Assembly (NCBI GenBank): GCA_012934845.2
Contig: WNNJ02002157.1
Location: 1-64,000 of the forward strand
From: Pomphorhynchus laevis
Lineage: Eukaryota; Acanthocephala; Palaeacanthocephala; Echinorhynchida; Pomphorhynchidae
Direction of reading: 5' to 3'
DNA length: 64,000 nucleotides
Below the pieces are notes generated by a model. The model had not been told where the DNA came from. It did not search any database and was given only the letters and a program-made list of their open reading frames with translations. Of the stretch, positions 36,401-42,619 are shown piece after piece (the stretch's first letter is position 1; the number at the start of each line of letters is the position of its first letter). Both the position numbers and the translations under genes were made by a program.

Positions 36401-38978
36401 CGCTACCAGCTTTTAAATCAATAATTTTTATTTTTAAAGTGAAAAAAACAACAAAAGATATCAACAAGACCAAACCGAATGCATATTTTTTGATTTAATT
36501 TTATTATAATATAGTAATTTATAAGTAGACGGATATAACGCGATGTAAAAAAGTATTTAAATGGGATTTACTTGTTCGCAGACTTCAACTATTACACTCA
36601 TAGGATCTTAGACTCTTACACTCATAGGCTCCTATACTCATTCAATCCTAGACATTCACTCTTAGACGAAGACTCAGCACGTCAGGAGGTCAAATATGTT
36701 CTAATTGTGATGGATTTTTAATATTTATATCATCGCAAAATATATCTGTATTAATTAATACAAATTTCTTTTGAGTAATATCTTAATCGGTCACAGAGTA
36801 TATTCTATATATTATTAATTTAATAAAAATAAACAAGAAATGAATATTCATTTTTAATTCAAATTAAATTGCAGAAATTAAGATGTTATCACTTTATTAC
36901 AACAAAAATATTATCAAATCAATGATATTTTTAATCATCAAATCGGCAATGTTTTGCCTTCCTGGTGATGATATCAATCAAAATATCGATCTAATATTTT
37001 TGGTTGTTGGTGTTTTCAAACAATTGTGGTCTTATTATAATTGAAACGATTTTCGATTAACTGTGTTGTAAAAATTATATTATTATTTAATATTTTAATA
37101 GCTCACAGTTCATTTATAATTATTTATTGTTTCCTTTAGACGAAATTACTTCAATGTTAGATGCTGAAACAATTGAAGATAATGGTAGAAAGATATCGGC
37201 TGGAAAAAGGCAATTAATTTGTTTCGGTCGAGCCCTAATTTCCCGAAAGCCAGTAAGTTTACGTCCAGTCAACCGTTTTTGTAATATATAATTTTTATTA
37301 TAATATATTAATTTATTAATAGACTGATTTAACGGGATGTAAAAATAAAAAGTTATGAAAAGTGATCTACTAGCTCCTAAACTTTTAATCCTAAACCCAA
37401 AAACTTTGACTCTTAGACTCCCACACTCCTAGACTTTTAAACTTCCAGACTCCTTCAATCCTAGATATTCGGATCTTAGACGCCAAAAGCCAGTAAGTTT
37501 ACATTCAACCAACCGCTTTTGCAGTAAATGATTAAGAAATCCCGTTTAATCAAGTCCGTGATTTTGTTCAATCATTATTTAGACTTACTGCACAACTCTT
37601 TTGTTTGAGACACAACTGAGCAATTGTCAGTGAGTATCGAAAGGAATAACATACTTTCCTTAATTTTTGTATATGATTTTCAACTTTATTTAATTAAATT
37701 AACTTTATTTAATTAATTGTAATATATTTTTCAAATAAAAATACTCAATTTGAATATAATTTACATTGGATTCGTTTCTTTCACAACTTAAATTTGTGAT
37801 GAAGAATGTTTTACGGATCTAATTACTTTTATATTTTTCTTTATATTGCCAAAGTGTTTATTAATTTGTCAATTAATTTATTAATAATTGGCAAATTGTA
37901 CTAATTTGGCAATCTATGAACGAACAAAACAATACGAATTTCGAGCAGTAGAATTTAGTGTGACAAGCTGTTTGCGTGGGCGTCTAGGAATTATTTGCTA
38001 GAATTAGGAGATACTACATTTACAAATAGTTAAATTATGAATTTAATTGTTGACAATATTATAATTTAATTATTTGGCAATCTATGAAATTAATTTAATT
38101 TCTTTTTTATAATTTATTATGAAAAGGCAATGTTTGAAAAGCCGTGGTTGTTGAGACTAACTGTTTGCTTCTTTGTTACAAGAAAAATGTTCAACATGCA
38201 AAATACTCAACAAAAATGTAAACGGGTTTTCAAAAATGTTCAGCTATTTGGATTCGTAATTGCTAAGAATGGATTTTCTACTTAATATTCCATTGACGTA
38301 AAGACTAATTAAAAGCATACCTTAAAAGAACATTAAATTATCAAATGAAAAAAATACCTCGGTAATAAAGAACCTTAAATTATTAAATGTTAATCCAGAA
38401 TTCAATTCAACAGAAATGCAAACGGTTTTTTAAAATGGTTCTGAAATACGAATACATTCACGATTTTTAAGGATTGATCACGATTAATGATTTAATGATT
38501 CTTCACGATTGTTAAGTCTAATAAATAGCTTTTCAAATTATAAGTGTTTTTATCGTGTCAACAATTCAAACCAAATATATGATATGATATATTATCTGAT
38601 AATGTTTCTTAACACTTATCTTGAAAATCGACCATTTTTGTTTAAAAATATCTTTAACAAGTTGAACAAGGACCGAGTCCAATGTTATTTGCCATTGAGA
38701 AGTCTTTTCTGCTGGTAATTCTGTTTCCATTTTAGATCATATGCATTGATGAGGCAACCGCGAACATCGACGCTCCGAGTGATTCGATTATTTCGTTCTT
38801 AATTAGAACCGCCTTCAAAGAATCTTGTGTTATTTTAGCAAGTCATAGACTAAGCACGTTAAAATCATCATGTCGGTTTGCTGCAGTTATACATAATGGC
38901 ATTATTGAAGAGTACGGATTAATCAACGATTTAATTGACAATCCGACTTCCAAGTTTTCACAGTTACTATGTAAATAA
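14332..38978 (+). CDS. ABCC10/MRP7-type ABC transporter, 16 exons, 1315 codons plus stop
   Basis: Exons: 14332-15474, 18252-18479, 19864-20280, 20329-20427, 20636-20831, 21827-22039, 22897-22957, 23003-23153, 24251-24466, 28668-28795, 28837-28955, 30763-30998, 34365-34606, 34653-34795, 37140-37252 and 38736-38978 (stop TAA). All introns are GT-AG and the phases agree through to the stop. Order: N-terminal membrane region, transmembrane domain 1, NBD1 (Walker A GPIGSGKS, signature LSGGQ, Walker B VYLLDDP), linker, transmembrane domain 2, NBD2 (Walker A GRTGSGKS, Walker B ICIDEA, H-loop SHR). Whole segments, such as the one ending in PLNAIPWVINGL, follow animal ABCC10. The family exports amphipathic organic molecules with ATP, usually at the plasma membrane. 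The length is somewhat below vertebrate ABCC10. The start is the ATG of MAVSCYNYSF; an upstream TTG extension was rejected. Substrate unknown. Confidence 0.9.
15475..18251. other. Intron 1 of the ABC transporter gene
   Basis: AT-rich, no coding homology found on either strand. Contains AT microsatellite runs around 15530-15640 and 16620-16990. Confidence 0.7.
18252..20831 (+). CDS. ABC transporter exons 2-5: rest of transmembrane domain 1 and NBD1
   Basis: Exon 2 (18252-18479) begins LMSEILSF and ends LDVPK. Exon 3 (19864-20280) begins VYTC, continues 'LIMPLNAIPWVINGLVEGF', and holds Walker A GPIGSGKS (20083-20106) and the Q-loop region 'VNGQHSFLINTSIRDNI'. Exon 4 (20329-20427) holds the signature LSGGQ. 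Exon 5 (20636-20831) holds Walker B VYLLDDP and the D-loop SVDADV. The position after the Walker B aspartate is a second aspartate rather than glutamate, as usual for the non-hydrolytic NBD1 of ABCC proteins. All motifs are intact. Confidence 0.9.
18734..19046 (-). pseudogene. GC-rich reverse-transcriptase-associated fragment in intron 2
   Basis: A 101-codon minus-strand frame reads 'NFMPVAVEALGALGPE', 'LLHEIGRRIAAVTGERR' and 'LLQRLSVAIQRGNASCVLGT'. This block is commonly seen at the C-terminal side of reverse-transcriptase proteins of animal retroelements (FVPVA.ETLG..GPEA…GRRI…QRGNAA). Its composition is strikingly GC-rich inside a very AT-rich intron, so it looks recently introduced. No reverse transcriptase core accompanies it. 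Its right end forms a hairpin (18999-19046). Confidence 0.7.
18999..19046. repeat. Perfect 15-bp inverted repeat at the end of the intron 2 fragment
   Basis: TTCTTGTCCTCTGC and its reverse complement GCAGAGGACAAGAA are separated by about 17 bp. The right copy repeats the coding sequence of 'EDKK' in inverted form, so it looks like a foldback made during insertion. Confidence 0.8.
19130..19225. repeat. TTAA-rich microsatellite in intron 2
   Basis: A run of TTAATTAATTAA and AAATTAATT units, low complexity. Confidence 0.8.
19475..19545 (+). mobile_element. Short LINE A ORF1-like fragment in intron 2
   Basis: The plus strand reads 'MSRVSSELLLRTIDAN', close to 'ASRVSDKDLLRIIDAN' in LINE A ORF1 (4900-4985, minus strand). 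Only about 20 codons match. Confidence 0.5.
20832..21826. other. Intron 5 with a partial copy of exon 6 and two hairpins
   Basis: 21404-21488 is about 90% identical by eye to exon 6 sequence 21846-21931 but has a small deletion that shifts its frame, and no splice acceptor precedes it. Two palindromes follow: 21507-21545 (TTAAATATGTACCTT arms) and 21640-21682 (19-bp perfect arms, CTTTTATTCAGAGGCTCGC, 5-base loop). The order is copied exon, hairpins, true exon. Confidence 0.8.
21827..24466 (+). CDS. ABC transporter exons 6-9: linker and first half of transmembrane domain 2
   Basis: Exon 6 (21827-22039) is an acidic linker (EIGSEDYEREFHIDESTYEE) leading to 'LDVIKLYISNFGL', the elbow before the first helix of domain 2. 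Exon 7 (22897-22957, 61 bp) gives ASSMCIDYWISVSLNN. Exon 8 (23003-23153) gives 'RAFSFAYGSISASKAIHQ'. Exon 9 (24251-24466) gives 'APISFFSQCKYGQIVNRFSS' and 'DDDLPFVINI'. These are the conserved loop and helix blocks of the second membrane domain. Exon 8 was chosen by reading frame; other frames across 23000-23060 contain stops. Confidence 0.85.
22240..22640 (-). other. Coding-like fragment in intron 6
   Basis: The stretch has higher GC than the rest of the intron and short minus-strand open pieces (for example 22376-22558). I could not match it to a family; it is possibly an old LINE scrap. Confidence 0.3.
23521..23721. mobile_element. Foldback element with arms of about 86 bp in intron 8
   Basis: Left arm 23521-23607 begins ATAAATAATTATTGGAGCTG. 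The right arm, ending at 23721, is its reverse complement with few differences; the spacer is about 30 bp. The end sequence recurs at 26319-26393, and diverged forms lie near 29630 and 30530, so this is a small repeat family resembling a MITE. Confidence 0.8.
23784..24155. repeat. Three tandem units of about 124 bp in intron 8
   Basis: Units start at TTCTAGAAC (23784, 23909, 24033) and share 'GGCGAATCAATTCATTGACC' with minor changes. Non-coding. Confidence 0.85.
25950..26640 (+). mobile_element. LINE F, reverse transcriptase relic in intron 9
   Basis: The plus strand reads 'LYIVFVDFQEAFDSVNR' (about 26090-26145), the motif A of a LINE reverse transcriptase. Near 26410-26600 it reads 'KTKLVKFHRVDRPGCYD' and 'LEICKSYKYLEIMV', the post-catalytic 'KT..v.f…..YLG' block. 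The section between, where the YADD box should be, is decayed and carries an inserted foldback element (26319-26393). Clade uncertain, perhaps RTE-like. Confidence 0.65.
26319..26393. mobile_element. Short foldback element inserted in LINE F
   Basis: Arms of about 31 bp (AATAATTATTGGAGCTGGATC and its complement) with a short spacer. Same family as 23521-23721. Confidence 0.75.
27632..27692. repeat. Perfect 24-bp inverted repeat in intron 9
   Basis: Left arm 27632-27655 and right arm 27669-27692 are exact reverse complements; the spacer is 13 bp. A transcript would form a strong hairpin. Confidence 0.9.
28668..30998 (+). CDS. ABC transporter exons 10-12: second half of transmembrane domain 2
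   Basis: Exon 10 (28668-28795) reads 'YMYRRCCRNLQRF' and 'SLSPLFAHISETINGLLTL', the R-E-L..L..SPLY.H..ET..GL block of ABCC proteins. Exon 11 (28837-28955) reads FYLKFRTILLDAIRY and 'WLHMRLILIVSLLI'. Exon 12 (30763-30998) reads 'LAFTGLAVTYLLNLVNQLNG' and 'KRFVSVERVHQYT'. Intron 10 is only 41 bp. A different open frame at 26884 that superficially resembled exon 10 was rejected because its phase does not fit. Confidence 0.9.
29150..29245 (+). repeat. Penelope-type terminal motif in intron 11
   Basis: CTGATGATGATAGCAGGAGC, then CGAAATATTTT and AATAAA, resembles the CTGAAGATG-hairpin-GAAATATT pattern at the PLE-1 ends and in the 13.4 kb foldback. Probably a solo terminal fragment. The potential helix is weak, so I do not call it a working ribozyme. 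Confidence 0.4.
29998..30046. repeat. Two adjacent palindromes in intron 11
   Basis: CCCGATGAT...ATCATCGGG (29998-30021) is followed by ATGATGTCATAATTATGACATCAT (30023-30046). TGACATCA is repeated in both strands. Confidence 0.8.
30999..34364. other. Intron 12 of the ABC transporter gene
   Basis: AT-rich. Contains a direct repeat (about 31130-31180 and 31375-31430, sharing CAATACTATGGGTG and CGTAGTAAAAACAAAAC), a candidate transposon (31586-32470) and AT microsatellite at 33450-33690. No coding homology found. Confidence 0.6.
31586..32470. mobile_element. Candidate non-autonomous DNA transposon with 40-bp inverted ends
   Basis: TTGCAATTGTTCAAAATTGC near 31588-31607, continuing to ATCCATCATGCATTG, is matched in reverse complement at 32427-32468. 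The interior of about 800 bp has no coding frame. The target duplication is not clear because both flanks are T/A runs. Confidence 0.55.
34113..34375 (+). repeat. Source copy of a 263-bp duplication spanning the exon 13 acceptor
   Basis: It includes the end of intron 12, the acceptor TTTAAG and the first 11 bases of exon 13. It is repeated at 34913-35177 with scattered differences. Confidence 0.85.
34365..38978 (+). CDS. ABC transporter exons 13-16: NBD2 and C-terminus
   Basis: Exon 13 (34365-34606) holds 'LSFENVSLAYDS' and Walker A GRTGSGKS. Exon 14 (34653-34795), after a 46-bp intron, holds the Q-loop 'SFVTQDAAIFNGSLRFNLDP'. Exon 15 (37140-37252) holds a weakened signature ISAGKRQ in place of LSxGQRQ. 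Exon 16 (38736-38978) holds Walker B ICIDEA with the catalytic glutamate, 'TANID' and the H-loop ASHRLST, and ends at TAA. NBD2 therefore keeps its hydrolytic residues. Exons 13 and 15 have partial duplicates in the neighbouring introns. Confidence 0.9.
34913..35177 (+). repeat. Duplicate of the exon 13 acceptor region inside intron 14
   Basis: Copies 34113-34375, including ATTTAAGGACGTAGTTGA, then diverges. It places a spare acceptor with the first codons of exon 13 downstream of exon 14. It cannot code further than a few residues. Confidence 0.85.
35497..35721 (-). CDS. Small basic protein candidate inside intron 14, antisense to the transporter
   Basis: ATG at 35719-35721 opens a 74-codon frame rich in lysine, arginine, serine and threonine: 'MPKKDNKKENKSKV', then 'SDAKSRTITSNDLSSHFNN'. 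No domain recognised. The lysine- and serine-rich start is reminiscent of small nuclear proteins, but that is only composition. A frame at 39490-39714 on the other strand shares a TSN.L..HF.....N pattern. Whether it is expressed is unknown. Confidence 0.3.
   Translation of the reverse strand: MPKKDNKKENKSKVTRSPTKARKRTISKARSTISSRTSDAKSRTITSNDLSSHFNNIRGNVLSSNVSGIKARKL
36530..36690. repeat. Minisatellite-like block before exon 15
   Basis: Contains ACGCGATGTAAAAA and a series of degenerate ACTCTTAGACTC / CTCATAGG units. The same order of motifs appears after exon 15 at 37320-37500. Confidence 0.65.
37320..37500. repeat. Minisatellite-like block in intron 15, related to 36530-36690
   Basis: ACGGGATGTAAAAA, then GACTCTTAGACTCCCACACT units, then a second copy of the exon 15 end and donor (AAAGCCAGTAAGTTTAC at 37485, original at 37246). 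So a cryptic donor lies about 240 bp downstream of the real one. Confidence 0.8.
37405..37966 (+). repeat. 562-bp intron 15 segment duplicated at 43604-44165
   Basis: The two copies have equal length and differ at only a few positions that I can see. A third, inverted and rearranged copy lies at 45415-46310. Confidence 0.9.
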
Positions 38979-39929
38979 CTTTTGTTTCAAATTGTTTGTT
39001 ATTATCAACCGTAAATTTTATTTTATTTTACACTGTTCGAATGTTACTCTCTCTTAATTGAAATTTTATTAGAACATTATCGTATAAATTTAATTACGAA
39101 AATTTAAGTACCGAATTTAAAAGGTGCAAAAATGAAGCAAAATCATTTAATTTCAATTATAAAATCTGTCGAACAGTGTTATCTGGAAGGTGTTGCCCAA
39201 AATAAGCAAAGGTGTTAAAATATATATATCATTGCATTTAATTTCAATTATAAAATTTATTGGAATGTGTTGCCCGAAATAAGCAAAGGTGTAAAAATAT
39301 ATATTTCATTAATTCATTGTAAAATCCGATTTGAAATGACATTTTAAGAGTGTGTAATTTATCATTTATATTTCAATAACTTTTTAGAACTGATCATTTT
39401 TGTTTCTTTTAATTGTAATTATTTATAGAATGAAATATAACAAACGACAATTTATTCAATAAAAATGTTTCAGTTCAATATTTCAATACTTGCTGCTATC
39501 ATCAAGAACTACTGTATCACAACATGCAAAAGTTGCTTATATTAAAGCTTCATCGTACAACATTAAAACCTTCAAAGGACAAAAACCAAGAAACTACACA
39601 TCAAATGGATTGTACAAACATTTTCACGGGGTAAAAGAAAATTCAAGCCACATAAAGAAAAAAGCTAAGCCACAATTAAGAACTGAAGCAACTCAAACAA
39701 ATATAATTTATTAAGTTCAATTAACTATAACAATAAATTAAATAGGATATTTTTAATCTGCTTTATTATTAGACATCAGGTCATTCTTTTTATAAAATAA
39801 GCTTCCTGTATTATACGCGAAACGTTATCGCTTTCATACGATATAATAGAGGCTTTATCGAATTTAGCAAAATTTAATACATGTTATGTTTAAGCATACA
39901 TCATATTACCCATGGTAACATTACCCCTA
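38979..39929. other. Downstream region of the transporter with a short open frame
   Basis: AT-rich 3' flank. Contains an imperfect direct repeat (39190-39235 and 39255-39300, sharing GTGTTGCCC). AATAAA occurs near 39458, about 480 bp after the stop, and could be a poly(A) signal. Confidence 0.5.
39490..39714 (+). CDS. Small basic protein candidate downstream of the transporter
   Basis: An open frame of 74 codons whose first codon is not ATG, ending at TAA 39712-39714. A splice-acceptor-like TTTCAG precedes it at about 39469, so it could be a last exon. It reads 'FKGQKPRNYTSNGLYKHFHG' and 'IKKKAKPQLRTEATQT'; basic, with no family recognised. See the related pattern in 35497-35721. Confidence 0.3.
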   Translation: MLLSSRTTVSQHAKVAYIKASSYNIKTFKGQKPRNYTSNGLYKHFHGVKENSSHIKKKAKPQLRTEATQTNIIY

Positions 39930-39930
39930 T

Positions 39931-39967
39931 TCCGTGGCTGCCGGGATGTACCCGGCAGCCACGGAAT
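39931..39967. repeat. Perfect GC-rich hairpin at the head of the ribozyme array
   Basis: Arms TTCCGTGGCTGCCGGG and CCCGGCAGCCACGGAA with loop ATGTA. The right arm is the start of array unit 1; the left arm is the inverted form of the unit junction. Confidence 0.95.
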
Positions 39968-39983
39968 AATTAACAAAACGATA

Positions 39984-40072
39984 ACTAGCACCGTTTAGTC
40001 ATTGTTTTGACTCATCAGTGCAAAGTACATCTCACTACTGGATGCAGAAGAGGAACGGCAGACGGCACGAGT
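39984..40072 (-). ncRNA. Hammerhead ribozyme, array unit 1 (core altered)
   Basis: On the minus strand: helix III strand GTGCCGT, cleavage triplet GTC, CTGATGA, helix II GTCA/TGAC with loop AAACAA, then TAAA where GAAA is required, and helix III partner ACGGTGC. The change at the first G of GAAA (G12) should abolish or strongly reduce cleavage. Confidence 0.75.
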
Positions 40073-40283
40073 ATGTCAAAAGGTACATAGAGCTAGAAAA
40101 TTTCTAGCAAACTAGATACATGCTTCACCAAAAGCATCATTAGCGAAAGGCACTGGCTAGTGCCAGCGCATTATATCTATTGGTCTGCCAACTTATTTGT
40201 ATTTTACAAGAAAATGGGACACTTCCGTGGTTATTTTTCTGTTTGTATGGTGTGGCAGCCACGAAAGAATCAACAAAACGATA

Positions 40284-40372
40284 ACTAGCACCGTTTCGTT
40301 ATTGTTTTGACTCATCAGTGCTATGTATATCCCACTATTGGGTGCAAAGGAAGACCGGAAGACGGCACGAGT
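40284..40372 (-). ncRNA. Hammerhead ribozyme, array unit 2 (core intact)
   Basis: GTC, CTGATGA and GAAA are all present. Helix II GTCA/TAAC has one mismatch. Helix III GTGCCGT pairs with ACGGTGC using two wobbles. Helix I shows a terminal hairpin (CCCA/TGGG), but its base is poorly paired. Confidence 0.8.
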
Positions 40373-40583
40373 ATGTCAAAATGTACTTAGAGCTAGAAAA
40401 TATCTAGCAAACTAGATACATGCTTCACCAAATGGATAATTAGCATAGGGTACTGGCTAGTGCCAGCGCATTCTATCTATTTATCTGCCAACTTATTTGT
40501 ATTTTACAAGAAAATGAGAGATTTCCGTGGTTATTTTTCTGTTTGTATGATGTGGCAGCCACGGAATAATCAACAAAACAATA

Positions 40584-40672
40584 ACTAGCACCGTTTAGTC
40601 ATTGTTTTGATTCATCAGTGCAAAGTACATCTCACTACTGGATGCAGAAGAGGAACGGCAGACGGCACGAGT
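40584..40672 (-). ncRNA. Hammerhead ribozyme, array unit 3 (core altered)
   Basis: CTGATGA and GTC are present, but GAAA is TAAA, as in unit 1, and the first pair of helix II is lost (ATCA against TGAC). Probably inactive. Confidence 0.75.
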
Positions 40673-40882
40673 ATGTCAAAAGGTACATAGAGCTAGAAAA
40701 TTTCTAGCAAACTAGATACATGCTTCACCAAATGGATCATTAGCAAAGGGTACTGGCTAGTGCCAGCGCATTCCATCTATTTATCTGCCAACTTATTTGT
40801 ATTTTACAAGAAAATGAGAGATTTCCGTGGTCATTTTTCTGTTTGTATATGTGGCAGCCACGGAATAGTCGACAAAACGATA

Positions 40883-40968
40883 ACTAGTACCGTTTCGTCA
40901 TTGTTTTGACTCATCAGTGGCAAGTACATCTCACTACTAGATGCAGAAAACCGGCAGACGGCACGAGT
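40883..40968 (-). ncRNA. Hammerhead ribozyme, array unit 4 (core intact)
   Basis: CTGATGA, helix II GTCA-AAACAA-TGAC, GAAA and GTC are all present. Helix III GTGCCGT/ACGGTAC has seven pairs (one wobble) and extends by ACT/AGT beyond a single mismatch. Helix I has TG/CA at its base and TGCATC/GATGTA distally. Confidence 0.85.
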
Positions 40969-41179
40969 ATGTCAAAAGATACATAGAGCTAGAAAATATC
41001 TAGCAAACTAGATGCATGCTTCACCAAATGGATCATTAGCAAAGGGCACTGGCTAATGCCAGCGCATTCTTTCTATTTATCTGCCAACTTATTTGTATTT
41101 TACAAGAAAATGAGAGATTTCCGTGGTCATTTTTCTGTTTGTATGATGTGGCAGCCACGAAAGAATCAACAAAACGATA

Positions 41180-41268
41180 ACTAGTACCGTTTCGTCATTG
41201 TTTTGACTCATCAGTACCAAGTACATCCCACTACTGGATGCAGAAGAGGAACGGCAGACGGCACGAGT
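41180..41268 (-). ncRNA. Hammerhead ribozyme, array unit 5 (best-formed copy)
   Basis: All invariant core bases are present. Helix III GTGCCGT/ACGGTAC is as in unit 4. Helix II GTCA/TGAC is fully paired with loop AAACAA. Helix I has a four-pair base (TGCC/GGTA), an internal loop and a seven-pair distal stem (TGCATCC/GGATGTA). The predicted cut follows the C complementary to position 41257. Type III topology: helices I and II are closed by loops and helix III is open. An internal loop in helix I facing loop II is what natural fast hammerheads use for tertiary contact. Confidence 0.88.
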
Positions 41269-41639
41269 ATGTCAAAAGATACATAGAGCTAGAAAATATC
41301 TAGCAAACTAGATACATGCTTCACTAAAAGGATCATTATCGAAGAGCATTGGCTAATGCCAGCGCATTCTTTCTATTTATCTGCCAACTTATTTGTATTT
41401 TACAAGAAAATGAGAGATTTCCGTGGGCATTTTATAATTAATATAATATAATATTATATTAATTATAATTTAATATAATTTTGTTAATATAATTTTTTTA
41501 ATAAAATATTTTTTTTTATTTTTATTTTTACCAATGAACAATCATTCATAATTTATAATTGTTTTTAGATTTTCTATAATTTAAATCAAGTTAAAATAAA
41601 AAATTGAAATTTAAAATAAACGTCATTTTTATGAATTGA

Positions 41640-42040
41640 CTAATAAATAACAGACGTTGTATCAAAATAAGAATTATAGGTCATCAGGAGGAACTGCTAT
41701 GCTATCAGGTTTCAGCCCCTATTACTCGGCCAAACATGGCAGCGGGGCCAAATACATGCTAATGATGTATTTTCTCTGATAAAATTTTATTATCTAGTAT
41801 CTTATTCTAATGCAAAGTATATTATTTATTATCCATCCATAAAAATTTGCCACTTAAGAGTTTAAATTTATTCTTTATATTATTGTGTTGATTTATATAT
41901 TTTACTAATTTCTGTTTGATGGTATTTTTATCGTAACCTAGTTTAAAATATGTATCTATTAAATTTTTATCATCAATATTAGTTATTGATATTGGTTTTA
42001 TACATACATTTTCTGTATTAAAACACTTTTCATGCAAAAA
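41640..42040 (-). mobile_element. PLE-2 fragment: C-terminal end and 3' tail (minus)
   Basis: A frame at 41822-42037 reads 'NLIDTYFKLGYDKNTIKQKL' and ends 'KFLWMDNK', matching the other PLE-2 copies. The 3' tail with CATCAGGAGGAACTGCTATG and CAGCGGGGCCAAATACATGC follows. It starts about 200 bp after the ribozyme array. Confidence 0.7.
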
Positions 42041-42229
42041 TTACTTTTAGATATAAAGATAATATTATAATAATTTAATTTAATTCAATCACACAAAATC
42101 ACAAATAACGTTCTAAGTTTAATAGTGATAACAATATAAGAGTCCATTTGCGGGTAACCCGTAAATTGTAATTGTCTGTTATCAATTAATAAATTTTGAT
42201 TTTGAAAAAAAATTAATAATATTATATAT

Positions 42230-42535
42230 TTAATTAATGGGAAAAATTAATGCATATTTTAAACTAGGTTACTGTAAAAATACCATCAAACTGAAAATAT
42301 TTAAATATATAAATAAAAACACAATAATATTAAAAATAAATTTAAAATCATGAGCGGAAATTTTTATGAATGGATAATAAATAAGATACTTTACATTAGA
42401 ATAAGATACTATATAATCAAATTAAATCAGATGAAATACGGCATTAGCATGTATTTGGCCCCGCTGCTATGTTGGGTCGAGGAATAGAGGGCGAAACCGG
42501 ATAGCATGGCAGATCCTTTTAATAACCTCCCATCT
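42230..42535 (+). mobile_element. PLE-2 fragment: same 3' end in inverted orientation
   Basis: The plus strand reads 'AYFKLGYCKNTIK', then the same tail (GTATTTGGCCCCGCTGCTATG). It forms an inverted pair with 41640-42040. Confidence 0.7.
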
Positions 42536-42619
42536 GAATTATAAAACATGGTAAATTATCTTTATATCTGCTCTATAAATTCTTTAAGATTGAGTATTAA
42601 AATTATAAAATTTATGATT

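Larger units (their letters stand above)
39954..41430. repeat. Satellite-like array of five ~300-bp units, each with a hammerhead ribozyme
   Basis: Units begin at GGCAGCCACG (39954, 40254, 40554, 40853, 41150). The periods are 300, 300, 299 and 297, and the last unit stops about 20 bp short. Units are clearly homologous over their full length with scattered changes. They share TAACTAG, ACTCATCAGT, GACGGCACGAGTATGTC, CTAGAAAAT.TCTAGCAAACTAG and GGCTAGTGCCAGCGCATT. No protein-coding frame spans a unit. On the minus strand each unit holds the three conserved parts of a type III hammerhead ribozyme. Known relatives by principle are ribozyme-bearing satellites of insects and amphibians and the retrozymes; no sequence relationship to those is claimed. 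Confidence 0.9.

Noticed and set aside
39954-41430. CRISPR-like array
   Set aside because: The whole 300-bp units are repeated rather than short repeats with unique spacers, and the context is eukaryotic.
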